Assembly: GCA_947564645.1 (NCBI GenBank)
Contig: CANOCU010000018.1
Coordinates: 1-59,867, forward strand
Direction: 5' to 3'
Length of the DNA stretch: 59,867 bases
Origin: an uncultured Lachnospiraceae bacterium
GTDB taxonomy: Bacteria; Bacillota; Clostridia; Lachnospirales; Lachnospiraceae
Below the pieces are notes generated by a model. That model worked only from the letters and a program-made list of their open reading frames with translations. It was not told the origin of the DNA and made no database searches. Position numbers and translations under genes: made by a program. Shown in pieces: positions 7,816 to 15,097 of this stretch (positions are counted from its first letter, which is position 1; each line of letters opens with the position of its first letter).

Positions 7816-8938
7816 AAAAACAATATTCAAGAAAGAATTCCAGACATTTTATACCAGGGTCTTTATCCGGTTGACTGCAATGTTTTTCGTGGCGGTGCTG
7901 TCGGTTTATTTTCTGCGCTTTATGGTTTTACGAGGCCGTTTTGCTGATTTTGTGGTTGATATCTTACAGAATACTTTCCGGATGGAGTATGATACGGCAC
8001 GTAATTTCTATACGCAATTATTCCGCAATCATATGGATATGCTAATGATAGCAGCATTAGTGATCGCATTTCTTATTATATTCCGCATCTTTCTGAGGTG
8101 GTTTACAAAATATTTTGAGGAAATTGAAAAGGGAATGGACAGCCTGATAGAGGACGGCGCGGCGGAGGTATCCCTGTCGCCTGAACTTTTACCCATGGAG
8201 CGAAAATTAAATGCAATCAAGCATATCATTGAAAAACAAAGAAGAGATATGACGGCGGCAGAACAGCGGAAAAATGATCTGATCATGTATCTTGCCCATG
8301 ACTTGAAAACACCCCTGGCCTCTGTGACCGGTTATCTGAATTTATTGCGCGATGAAGGGAAAATTTCGGATGAGCTAAGAGAAAAATATCTTTCCGTTTC
8401 ATTGGATAAAGCAGAACGGCTGGAGGATCTGATCAATGAATTTTTTGAAATATCAAAATATAATCTGACGACAATCACGCTGCAATATCGTAAGATCAAT
8501 TTAGGGCGTTTGCTCGAAATGCTTTTATATGAATTTCAGCCAATGTTGAAAGAGAAGGATCTGAAGTGTGATCTTCGTGTTCCGGAGGATATGATTCTGA
8601 AATGCGATGCAGACAAAATGCAGCGCGTATTTGACAATCTGTTAAGAAATGCCGTTATTTACAGTTTTAACGGTACGGATATTGTCATTGCAGTTACCAG
8701 ACAGGAAGAAAATGTAAGGATCCGTTTTACCAATCATGGAGATACCATTCCGGCGGAAAAACTGGAGCGGATCTTTGAACAGTTTTACAGGCTTGACGCT
8801 TCGCGAAGTACGAGCAGCGGAGGAGCAGGTCTGGGACTGGCTATCGCAAGGCAGATTGTGGAGCTTCATCATGGTAACATTCAAGCGAGAAGCCAGGATG
8901 AAGTAACCGAATTTGAAGTCGTATTGCCGGTTTTGTAG
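7805..8938 (+). CDS. vanS: VanS-type sensor histidine kinase
   Basis: This membrane sensor kinase has 377 residues. There are two membrane segments, at about 20-42 and 76-98, enclosing a short outer loop of roughly 35 residues as in VanS. The phosphoacceptor His165 lies in Y-L-A-H-D-L-K-T-P-L. Later come an N-box (N-L-L-R-N-A-V) and glycine boxes ending G-G-A-G-L-G-L-A-I-A. The start codon is TTG inside the end of vanR, so the two are translationally coupled. It would detect vancomycin-type drugs or wall damage and phosphorylate VanR. The dispersed repeat copy at 8942 follows the stop almost directly. Confidence 0.87.
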   Translation: MKNKKTIFKKEFQTFYTRVFIRLTAMFFVAVLSVYFLRFMVLRGRFADFVVDILQNTFRMEYDTARNFYTQLFRNHMDMLMIAALVIAFLIIFRIFLRWFTKYFEEIEKGMDSLIEDGAAEVSLSPELLPMERKLNAIKHIIEKQRRDMTAAEQRKNDLIMYLAHDLKTPLASVTGYLNLLRDEGKISDELREKYLSVSLDKAERLEDLINEFFEISKYNLTTITLQYRKINLGRLLEMLLYEFQPMLKEKDLKCDLRVPEDMILKCDADKMQRVFDNLLRNAVIYSFNGTDIVIAVTRQEENVRIRFTNHGDTIPAEKLERIFEQFYRLDASRSTSSGGAGLGLAIARQIVELHHGNIQARSQDEVTEFEVVLPVL

Positions 8939-8941
8939 AGT

Positions 8942-8973
8942 TATGGTAAACGACATAACAAATTTCGTTTAAC
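8942..8973. repeat. Dispersed palindromic repeat, copy 1
   Basis: The sequence TATGGTAAACGACATAAC plus AAATTTCGTTTAAC is a diverged copy of the 35-base family also seen at 11037, 13540-13642 and 17653. It lies 3 bases after the vanS stop. Confidence 0.7.
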
Positions 8974-8994
8974 GTAAGTAATTCGTAAGAAAGT
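8972..8994 (+). promoter_or_regulatory. Probable VanR binding site before vanW
   Basis: Two direct copies, ACGTAAGTAATT and TCGTAAGAAAGT, are spaced exactly 11 bases apart, as expected for a tandem OmpR-family dimer. The second matches my recollection of the VanR box (T-Y-G-T-A-R-G-A-A-A-W-T) at 11 of 12 positions. The site fits an inducible promoter for the vanW-ligase-racemase genes. Confidence 0.6.
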
Positions 8995-9039
8995 CTATTG
9001 TAAATCAGTTGTATTTCTTAAGCATAAACAAATAAACCA

Positions 9040-9090
9040 CACTCTTGTTTCTGGTAGGATAACGGTACCGGAACAAGGGTGTTTTGTTTT
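9040..9090 (+). terminator. Terminator-like hairpin in the vanW leader
   Basis: CACTCTTGTT...GGTA at 9040-9056 pairs with TACCGGAACAAGGGTG at 9066-9081 and is followed by TTTTGTTTT. It may end the vanRS transcript. If the VanR-driven promoter lies upstream of it, it would act as an attenuator. Confidence 0.65.
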
Positions 9091-9117
9091 GCGCAAAATA
9101 GAGGAAGGAGGATTTTG

Positions 9118-9942
9118 ATGACAAGAAAAAGACTGACACAGATCTTTCCTTTTTTGCTTCCTTTCCGCAAATGGCAAAGAAAAAAAGTCTTTTATTTGAA
9201 AATGTATTTAGACAGGAACAGGTATGCACAAAAGAGATCTGAAAAAACACTTTCCAATCTGGTATATCAGACTTCCGTTCCCATGCTGAATGGAAACAGT
9301 GGATTCGATATGAAATATCAGTTTAATAAAGTATACAATTTAAAACTGGCGGCTGAAACAATTGATAAGATCATGATAGAGCCGGGAGAAACTTTTTCCT
9401 TTTGGCAGCTTGTCCGGTGGGCAGACCGCTATCAAAAATATAAAGCCGGACTGAATGTGATCGATGGGAAAACCGTTCCATCTTATGGCGGGGGATTATG
9501 TATGCTGAGCGATATGCTGTTCTGGATGTTTTTGCACACGCCATTGACCGTGACCGAACGGCATGGACATGCCGCGTTATCTTTTCCGTCCACAACAGAA
9601 GATCTTCCAAAAGGAACGGACGCGACAGTGAATGAGGGCTGGTTGGATTTAAAAGTCTGCAATAAGACGGAGAACACATTTCAGATTGAGATTGATTTTG
9701 ATGATGCTGCCATGTATGGACGCATTCTGGCGAAAGACGCCGTAAACATGGAGTATTCCGTGTTCAATCCTTCGGTAACTTACAGAAAAGCAGGGGGAAA
9801 AATCTATCAGATCGCCTCTGTCTGCCGTATGGAGACAGACAAGGATTCCGGCAGTAAAACGGAAAGGAAATTGTATGTCAATCGGTGTCAGATAGGGTAT
9901 CGGCTCCCTGATAATCTGATAGTGGAAGAAGGCAGTGTATAG
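9118..9942 (+). CDS. vanW: VanW family protein
   Basis: The product has about 274 residues and carries the VanW domain. Diagnostic features are I-x-P-G-E-T-F-S-F-W (about residues 85-95) and Y-G-G-G-L-C-M-L-S-D-M-L-F-W (about 125-138), then R-H-G-H-A. VanW occurs in vanB and vanG clusters and in many Firmicutes wall loci; its biochemical role is unknown. The start at 9118 follows GGAAGGAGG with good spacing; an upstream in-frame GTG (9079) lies inside the leader hairpin. A basic N-terminus without a clear signal peptide suggests that it works inside the cell or at the membrane face. Confidence 0.88.
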   Translation: MTRKRLTQIFPFLLPFRKWQRKKVFYLKMYLDRNRYAQKRSEKTLSNLVYQTSVPMLNGNSGFDMKYQFNKVYNLKLAAETIDKIMIEPGETFSFWQLVRWADRYQKYKAGLNVIDGKTVPSYGGGLCMLSDMLFWMFLHTPLTVTERHGHAALSFPSTTEDLPKGTDATVNEGWLDLKVCNKTENTFQIEIDFDDAAMYGRILAKDAVNMEYSVFNPSVTYRKAGGKIYQIASVCRMETDKDSGSKTERKLYVNRCQIGYRLPDNLIVEEGSV

Positions 9943-9997
9943 GATTTTCTATTTAAGCAGTGTCGCAGGCAAGGCTTGCGATAGGTATGGAGGTAAT

Positions 9998-11041
9998 ATG
10001 AAAAAAAGAGTAGCGGTTATTTTTGGCGGTCATTCAACAGAGTATGATGTATCGTTGCAATCGGCATGTTCCGTTTTGCAGAATATCAACAGAAACCGTT
10101 TTGAGATTGTGCCTGTCGGTATTACCAGGGATGGAGAATGGTATCACTATACAGGAAAAATTGAAAATATCAGCAGCAATGCATGGTTTGAAGACGAGGA
10201 AAATTTAAATCCGGTCATGGTTTCCCAAAGCCGTCTCGAACAGGGATTTGCAGAGCTTCATGGGAATCAGTTCAGAAGGATTCCGATTGATCTGGTATTC
10301 CCGATATTACATGGCAAAAATGGGGAGGATGGCACTTTGCAGGGGTTATTTGAACTGGCAGGAATCCCGGTTGTGGGATGTAATACGCTTTCGTCGGCGA
10401 TCTGTATGGACAAGGACAGGGCGCACAAACTTGTCAGCCTTGCAGGCATCGCGGTCCCGGAATCGGTAACTTTTAAACGTTCTGAAAAAGAAATGGCTTA
10501 CAGGGAAATAAAGAAAAGATTATGCTGTCCGTTGTTTGTAAAGCCTGTACGGTCGGGCTCTTCTTTTGGCATCACAAGAATAACTGAGATGCAGCAGCTT
10601 GATGCGGCGGCAGAGTCTGCCTTTCAACACGATACGGAAGTTATTGTTGAAAAAGCTGTCAATGGATTTGAAGTCGGCTGCGCGATACTTGGCAAGGATA
10701 CCCTGACTGTCGGCAGAATTGATGAAATAGAATTATCGGGAAGTTTTTTTGATTATACGGAAAAGTATACCTTGCACTCTTCAAAAATTTATATGCCGGC
10801 AAGAGTGGACTGCGATACGGAAAAAAGGATACAGGAAACGGCTAAGATCATATACAGAGTTTTGGGATGTTCGGGCTATGCAAGGGTGGATCTGTTCTAT
10901 ACATCGTCCGGTGAGATCGTATTTAATGAAGTAAATACCATTCCCGGATTTACTGCCCATAGCCGGTATCCCAATATGATGAAAGGCATTGGTTTATCTT
11001 TTACGGAAGTATTGGATCGGTTAATAGGCCTGTATTTATAG
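9998..11041 (+). CDS. vanG: D-alanine--D-serine ligase, VanG type
   Basis: The 347-residue enzyme is an ATP-grasp D-Ala-D-X ligase. Recognisable parts are V-I-F-G-G-H-S-T-E-Y-D-V-S (residues 6-18), L-H-G-K-N-G-E-D-G (ATP-grasp entry), the omega-loop region F-D-Y-T-E-K-Y-T-L-H-S-S, and F-N-E-V-N-T-I-P-G-F-T. The E-K-Y omega-loop and overall similarity point to the VanG/VanE/VanC D-Ala-D-Ser group and away from VanA/VanB D-Lac ligases. That assignment is inferred. The start at 9998 follows ATGGAGGTAAT. The stop codon TAG lies inside the first bases of a dispersed repeat copy. The racemase that would supply D-Ser is two genes downstream. Confidence 0.85.
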   Translation: MKKRVAVIFGGHSTEYDVSLQSACSVLQNINRNRFEIVPVGITRDGEWYHYTGKIENISSNAWFEDEENLNPVMVSQSRLEQGFAELHGNQFRRIPIDLVFPILHGKNGEDGTLQGLFELAGIPVVGCNTLSSAICMDKDRAHKLVSLAGIAVPESVTFKRSEKEMAYREIKKRLCCPLFVKPVRSGSSFGITRITEMQQLDAAAESAFQHDTEVIVEKAVNGFEVGCAILGKDTLTVGRIDEIELSGSFFDYTEKYTLHSSKIYMPARVDCDTEKRIQETAKIIYRVLGCSGYARVDLFYTSSGEIVFNEVNTIPGFTAHSRYPNMMKGIGLSFTEVLDRLIGLYL

Positions 11042-11071
11042 TAAACGAAATTTCTAATGTCATTAACTATA
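11037..11071. repeat. Dispersed palindromic repeat, copy 2
   Basis: A 35-base imperfect palindrome begins TATAGTAAACGAAATTTC and ends TAATGTCATTAACTATA. Its TATAG supplies the TAG stop of the D-Ala-D-Ser ligase gene. The copy at 17653 is nearly identical. Confidence 0.8.
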
Positions 11072-11151
11072 TAGGAAGCGGAATTTCCAGGATATAAGGG
11101 ATATTGATCATAAATCTATTGCAGCAGGCGATTTTGTATAAGGAGGTCATC

Positions 11152-11613
11152 ATGAAGATCAGAAGAAGAATCATCGATTATGCAAGAGGAAATGATCTGC
11201 ATCATTTCTGGCGTCTTTACAGGCTTCAGAAAAAGGCAGGGAGAGAAGGAATGACACATGATATTCTGACTTTTTTACTGAGCAGATGTGCGCACCGGCA
11301 TGGAGGGTACATCGGTTCGGATACGATCATAAAGAACAATTTGTCACTCCCACACGGACTGCATGGTGTTTTTATTTCCCGCTATGCAACAATAGGGGAA
11401 AACTGCTGCATTTATCAAAATGTAACAATCGGAGAAGTGGACAGAAAAGCGCCGGTCATTGGGGATCATTGTCTGATCGGTGCAGGCGCGGTCGTTATCG
11501 GGGATATCAAAATAGGGGATCATGTAAAAATAGGCGCAGGTGCGGTAGTAAGTACAAATGTGCCGGACAATTGTACCGTTGTTTCACAGCCCATGCGTTT
11601 ACTATATTTATAG
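11152..11613 (+). CDS. Serine O-acetyltransferase-like hexapeptide-repeat protein
   Basis: The 153-residue product has a helical start (1-60) and then a left-handed beta-helix with repeats such as I-G-E-N-C-C-I-Y-Q-N-V-T-I-G, I-G-D-H-C-L-I-G-A-G-A-V-V and I-G-D-H-V-K-I-G-A-G-A-V-V. This matches the C-terminal catalytic half of serine acetyltransferase (CysE), but the protein is shorter than CysE. AAGGAGGTC precedes the ATG at 11152, while the in-frame TTG at 11104 has no such site. It lies between the ligase and the racemase with short gaps, so it is part of the van unit. No known van operon that I recall carries such a gene. It could acetylate serine or a wall or drug group. Confidence 0.8.
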   Translation: MKIRRRIIDYARGNDLHHFWRLYRLQKKAGREGMTHDILTFLLSRCAHRHGGYIGSDTIIKNNLSLPHGLHGVFISRYATIGENCCIYQNVTIGEVDRKAPVIGDHCLIGAGAVVIGDIKIGDHVKIGAGAVVSTNVPDNCTVVSQPMRLLYL

Positions 11614-11625
11614 GAGAAGGGTAAG

Positions 11626-12765
11626 GTGGAAAATACACAGGCAGGAACGGAGCGTTCCTGGATCGAACTGAAGATAGAAAATCTGAAGCATAATGTAAAA
11701 GTATTAACAGAAGCAATGCCGCCTGCATGTGAATTAATGGCTGTTGTGAAAGCGGAAGCATACGGGCATGGGGCTTGCAGAATAGCCACAATTCTGAATG
11801 AGATGGGGATCAAGGCGTTTGCGGTCGCTACAATTGAGGAAGGCATACAGCTTAGAAAAAATGGCATTCGCGGGGAAGTCCTTATTCTGGGATATACCAG
11901 TGTGAAACGCGCGTCCGATTTGGAAAAATATGATCTGATACAGACATTGATAGATTTCGATTACGCAAAAGCGTTAAACAGCCAGAACTTCGCACTAAAA
12001 GTCCATATTAAAATAGATACAGGGATGCACAGGCTTGGATTTCCCTGCAAAGAAGTTATGGCAGTAAAAAAGGTTTTCGAGATGAAACATCTGAAAATAG
12101 GCGGGATCTATACGCATTTGTGCTGTGCAGACAGTCTGCAGGCGGATGATATGGCATTTACCGGAAGACAGATTGACCGTTTTTATCAGTTGCTGGACAC
12201 TTTGAAGAAAGAGAAAATAAAGATTCCCAAGGTACATATTCAAAGCAGTTACGGCTTATTAAACTATCCGGATCTTACCTGTCATTACGTAAGAGCAGGA
12301 ATAGCGCTATATGGAGTGTTAAGCGCTCCGAATGATGAAACGAACTTAAAACTTGACCTGCGTCCTGTCCTTTCCTTAAAAAGCCGGGTGGTGTCGATCA
12401 GGCGGGTAAAGAAAGGGGACAGTGTCGGATATGGCAGGGATTTCGTAGCGGAACGGGATAGCAGAATTGCGATCGTACCGATCGGGTATGGTGATGGATT
12501 TCCGCGTAATCTTTCCAATGGAAACGGCAGGGCGGCAGTAAACGGCCATATCGTACCAATTGTCGGCCGCATTTGTATGGATCAGCTTTCCATCGACATA
12601 ACGGATGTGCAAGGGGTGTCCACAGGCAATATTGTGACGCTGATAGGCGCGGAAGAATGCGACGATTTATCCGCTTCTGCCGTTGCATACCGTTCCGGCA
12701 GTATCAGTAACGAATTGCTGTGCAGAATGGGGGCCAGGCTGCCGGTTATCATTTTGCGGAGGTAA
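11626..12765 (+). CDS. vanT: PLP-dependent alanine/serine racemase (VanT catalytic-domain type)
   Basis: The 379-residue soluble enzyme is a fold-III racemase. The PLP lysine is Lys42 in V-V-K-A-E-A-Y-G-H-G. The second catalytic residue, Tyr269, sits in S-V-G-Y-G-R-D-F. The I-C-M-D-Q motif near the end is also present. Classical VanT has a large N-terminal membrane domain fused to this racemase; here that domain is absent and the start is a GTG right after GGAGAAGGGTAAG. It may provide D-Ser for the VanG-type ligase or simply be an alanine racemase; the operon favours the first. The gene ends the AT-richer van island. Confidence 0.82.
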   Translation: MENTQAGTERSWIELKIENLKHNVKVLTEAMPPACELMAVVKAEAYGHGACRIATILNEMGIKAFAVATIEEGIQLRKNGIRGEVLILGYTSVKRASDLEKYDLIQTLIDFDYAKALNSQNFALKVHIKIDTGMHRLGFPCKEVMAVKKVFEMKHLKIGGIYTHLCCADSLQADDMAFTGRQIDRFYQLLDTLKKEKIKIPKVHIQSSYGLLNYPDLTCHYVRAGIALYGVLSAPNDETNLKLDLRPVLSLKSRVVSIRRVKKGDSVGYGRDFVAERDSRIAIVPIGYGDGFPRNLSNGNGRAAVNGHIVPIVGRICMDQLSIDITDVQGVSTGNIVTLIGAEECDDLSASAVAYRSGSISNELLCRMGARLPVIILRR

Positions 12766-12840
12766 ACAGGCAGCATTTGTATTGCGTTTTGCGTCACTTT
12801 TGCGATACTATATAAATGATGTTGTAAATTATGTTGTTGG

Positions 12841-12990
12841 AAAGATGGTATTAAACAGGTAAAGGATAAGGATTCCTTTGATATGGATGCGGTCTTTGAT
12901 GAATTGGCGCGGGAGGATTAACTTACACCAGATGCGGCAAGAAATACAATGGCGGCACAGTTGGAAGCGATGGAGCGGAATGAAGGATGA
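12841..12990 (+). pseudogene. Remnant of a small unidentified gene
   Basis: From 12841 one frame reads K-D-G-I-K-Q-V-K-D-K-D-S-F-D-M-D-A-V-F-D-E-L-A-R-E-D, then a TAA at 12919. It continues in the same frame L-T-P-D-A-A-R-N-T-M-A-A-Q-L-E-A-M-E-R-N to a TGA at 12988. The composition is protein-like on both sides of the stop, and no start codon with a ribosome binding site is visible. This suggests a decayed gene at the edge of the van island. Its family is not recognised. Confidence 0.3.
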
Positions 12991-13011
12991 AAACGGAGTT
13001 GGAGGAAAGCG

Positions 13012-13548
13012 ATGACATACTACGATGACCATGGCATTTTGGTACGGAATCTGGAAGCGCGGGATGTAGAGACGATCGTGCGGGAGGAAAGAGCGCAGGG
13101 CTGGCATGCGACCGCGGACAAATATCTGACCCGGCTGCAGGATCAGGAAGCGGGGCGCTGCACTGCACTGATGGCGGAATATGAGGAAAATATTGCGGGG
13201 TATATCAATGTCTATCCGGATTCCAAATGGGGAGCCTTCGGTGATCGGGGTTATGCGGAGATCGTGGATTTCGGTGTTTTGGAGAAGTACCGCAGGCGTG
13301 GGATCGGCAGCAGACTGATGGATGTGGCGGAGGAGATCGCCTTTGGCTGCTCGGATGTGATCTATCTTGGCGTGGGACTGCACAGCGGGTATGGCAGCGC
13401 CCAGAGGATGTATGTCAAGCGGGGTTATGTCCCGGACGGTTCCGGTGTCTGGTACGGGGAGAAGGTATGTGAGCCGTATGCGGCGTGCAGCAACGATGAT
13501 GATCTGGTGCTGTATCTGTCGAAGACGGCTGTCTGCTGCTATAGTTAA
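13012..13548 (+). CDS. GNAT family N-acetyltransferase
   Basis: The 178-residue product has the GNAT fold. It has strand I-A-G-Y-I-N-V-Y-P, then I-V-D-F-G-V-L-E-K-Y-R-R-R-G-I-G-S-R-L-M-D (motif A, acetyl-CoA pyrophosphate loop R-R-R-G-I-G-S, about residues 91-97), and later Y-L-G-V-G-L-H and A-Q-R-M-Y-V-K-R-G-Y (motif B). The substrate is unknown. GTTGGAGGAAAGCG precedes the ATG. The last codons and the stop TAA (13546-13548) lie inside the left arm of the MITE-like element at 13540. The original C-terminus may therefore have been replaced on insertion. Confidence 0.87.
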   Translation: MTYYDDHGILVRNLEARDVETIVREERAQGWHATADKYLTRLQDQEAGRCTALMAEYEENIAGYINVYPDSKWGAFGDRGYAEIVDFGVLEKYRRRGIGSRLMDVAEEIAFGCSDVIYLGVGLHSGYGSAQRMYVKRGYVPDGSGVWYGEKVCEPYAACSNDDDLVLYLSKTAVCCYS

Positions 13549-13642
13549 CGACATTAGAAATTTCGTTTTCGGCCTTGCAGGTGCTTCCGTATATGGCTCC
13601 TGCAAGAACCGGAAACAGAAATTTGTTATGTCGTTTACTATA
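13540..13642. mobile_element. MITE-like hairpin element
   Basis: The 103-base element starts TATAGTTAACGACATTAG and ends CTAT-type bases TATGTCGTTTACTATA. The outer arms (about 33 bases) are inverted repeats with few mismatches. An inner perfect arm pair, CTTGCAGG and CCTGCAAG, closes around 19 bases. The outer arms are copies of the 35-base repeat seen singly at 8942, 11037 and 17653. No transposase is in the window, so it would move in trans. Confidence 0.7.
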
Positions 13643-13691
13643 ACATGCACCGGACAGAAGCATACAAACCGCAGATTGGTAAGATTGCCTA

Positions 13692-14357
13692 CTATCTCAG
13701 GCGGATATAGCCGTCCAGGGAATCCTGGATTTCCGGCACCGTCATGGACTCGCACTGCCACAGGCTGTTGTTGTAACCCGTGGGGGCTAACAGAAAGTCG
13801 TCTTTGCGGTCCTGATCGACGACGAAGAGCAGGGTGTATCGCAGCGTCTCGCCTTTCTTTACCTGTTGGTAGAAGAAGGACTTGCGCTCTTCGCCCTGGG
13901 TGTGGACGGCCGTGTCGAGATAGACGGCGCTGTTGTCCATCTGCAGGTAATATTCTTCGGCGGGGACGGCGTCGTAGGAATCCTCAGCCCAGGTACAGGA
14001 ACCGTCCGGTCTTTTCTCGATATATGTCAGATCAAAGGCCAGCGGGGCTTCGAAGGCGGCCGCTTCGTCGTCGTAACAGGTCACTTCCACATCCACACGC
14101 AGGATCTCCTGTTCGGTACTTTCCTCTGCCAACAGCTGCCCGTTCTTGTCATAGTGCTGTCTTGTGTAGGGCTTAAGCGTCTTATCCGGGTTCAGCCATC
14201 CGTCGAATCTGCTGTAGTCGAAGAAATCGTTCTCATCAAATCCCGCAAGGCTGTCAAGAAATGCATAGTCCGTGATCGTGTAGCCGAAAGAGCCGTCATA
14301 CAGGCGCAGCTCTTCTCCAAGAGGATGGATCTTTTCCTGAGGGATGCCCTGCTGCAT
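13692..14357 (-). CDS. Third protein of the ECF-sigma operon, unrecognised
   Basis: The product has 221 residues, is acidic and aromatic-rich, and is predicted mostly beta (for example L-R-V-D-V-E-V-T-C-Y and A-P-L-A-F-D-L-T-Y-I-E-K). It resembles the DUF5027-type proteins that often follow sigma/anti-sigma pairs in Clostridia, but only weakly. Its ATG overlaps the anti-sigma stop (TGATG), so it is translated by coupling. Unlike relatives it has no signal peptide or lipobox. The N-terminus may therefore be lost through a frameshift that separated it from its secretion signal. It is the last gene of the operon. Confidence 0.55.
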   Translation of the reverse strand: MQQGIPQEKIHPLGEELRLYDGSFGYTITDYAFLDSLAGFDENDFFDYSRFDGWLNPDKTLKPYTRQHYDKNGQLLAEESTEQEILRVDVEVTCYDDEAAAFEAPLAFDLTYIEKRPDGSCTWAEDSYDAVPAEEYYLQMDNSAVYLDTAVHTQGEERKSFFYQQVKKGETLRYTLLFVVDQDRKDDFLLAPTGYNNSLWQCESMTVPEIQDSLDGYIRLR

Positions 14358-15097
14358 CAGATCGGCCCATCTGCCTGTGTGGCTGCAGCCGCGGCCTCTT
14401 CTTTTTCCCGGAGTTCTTTGTCTTCCATGGTTTCATAGCTGCCGTCGCCGGTCCGCTCGATCCGCAGGGCTTCGGCGAATTTCAGCAGTTCCTCCCGGGA
14501 GACGGAGTAGTCGGCCCGGATGTCGAGGACATAGCCTGCATGTTCGTTGAAGAGGAAGAGCCAGGTGGCGGTACGGTACTTTTCGGATTCCTGAAAGGTG
14601 ATCACATCTGCCGCCATACCGCCTATCTGGGTATGCTCCACATCCTCTATGTGTTCCACTGTGATCTGTCCGTTGATCCGCTCTAACTCTGCCATGGTGT
14701 AGACCGGCATGACGGTGATCCAGCGGTCGTCCGTCTGGCTCCTGTACTGACCGGAACCGCCGTCGGTCATGCCCTCCGGCAGATAATCCGCCGTTACCTG
14801 ATATTCTCCGGGAACCAGGTCATAGTTCAGTTTAAATTCATAAGTGAGGCTGTCGGCCTCCTCCTGCACACTTTTCTGAAAATAAGAGACTGCGGCGTAC
14901 ACGCCTGACGGCACGGCCACTGCCAGTGCAACGGCTGCTGCTGCACCCAGCCATCTTCTGTAGGTTTTTGCCTGTTTCCTCACGGATTTTCTTTTGGTCA
15001 TCTTTCTTTCTTCCTCTCTGCGAATGATATCGTATGCTTCCTGCAGACGGTCTTCCACCACCTGCGGCAGTCGTTCTTCCCTGTTTCTATTGTTCAT
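14357..15097 (-). CDS. Membrane anti-sigma factor-like protein (DUF4367-type)
   Basis: The product has about 246 residues. Residues 1-45 are charged and cytoplasmic, and one membrane segment follows at about 50-72 (W-L-G-A-A-A-A-V-A-L-A-V-A-V-P). The rest is extracytoplasmic, including G-M-A-A-D-V-I-T-F and a L-F-N-E-H-A-G-Y-V-L-D-I strand typical of DUF4367 sensor domains. Its ATG overlaps the sigma factor stop (ATGA). It would hold the ECF sigma factor at the membrane until a wall or envelope signal is sensed. The C-terminus ends in a low-complexity E-E-A-A-A-A-A run. Confidence 0.75.
   Translation of the reverse strand: MNNRNREERLPQVVEDRLQEAYDIIRREEERKMTKRKSVRKQAKTYRRWLGAAAAVALAVAVPSGVYAAVSYFQKSVQEEADSLTYEFKLNYDLVPGEYQVTADYLPEGMTDGGSGQYRSQTDDRWITVMPVYTMAELERINGQITVEHIEDVEHTQIGGMAADVITFQESEKYRTATWLFLFNEHAGYVLDIRADYSVSREELLKFAEALRIERTGDGSYETMEDKELREKEEAAAAATQADGPI

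Noticed and set aside
9998-11041. Housekeeping D-Ala-D-Ala ligase (ddl).
   Set aside because: Flanking vanR, vanS, vanW and a racemase and the E-K-Y omega-loop favour the VanG-type group. An enzyme assay is still required.
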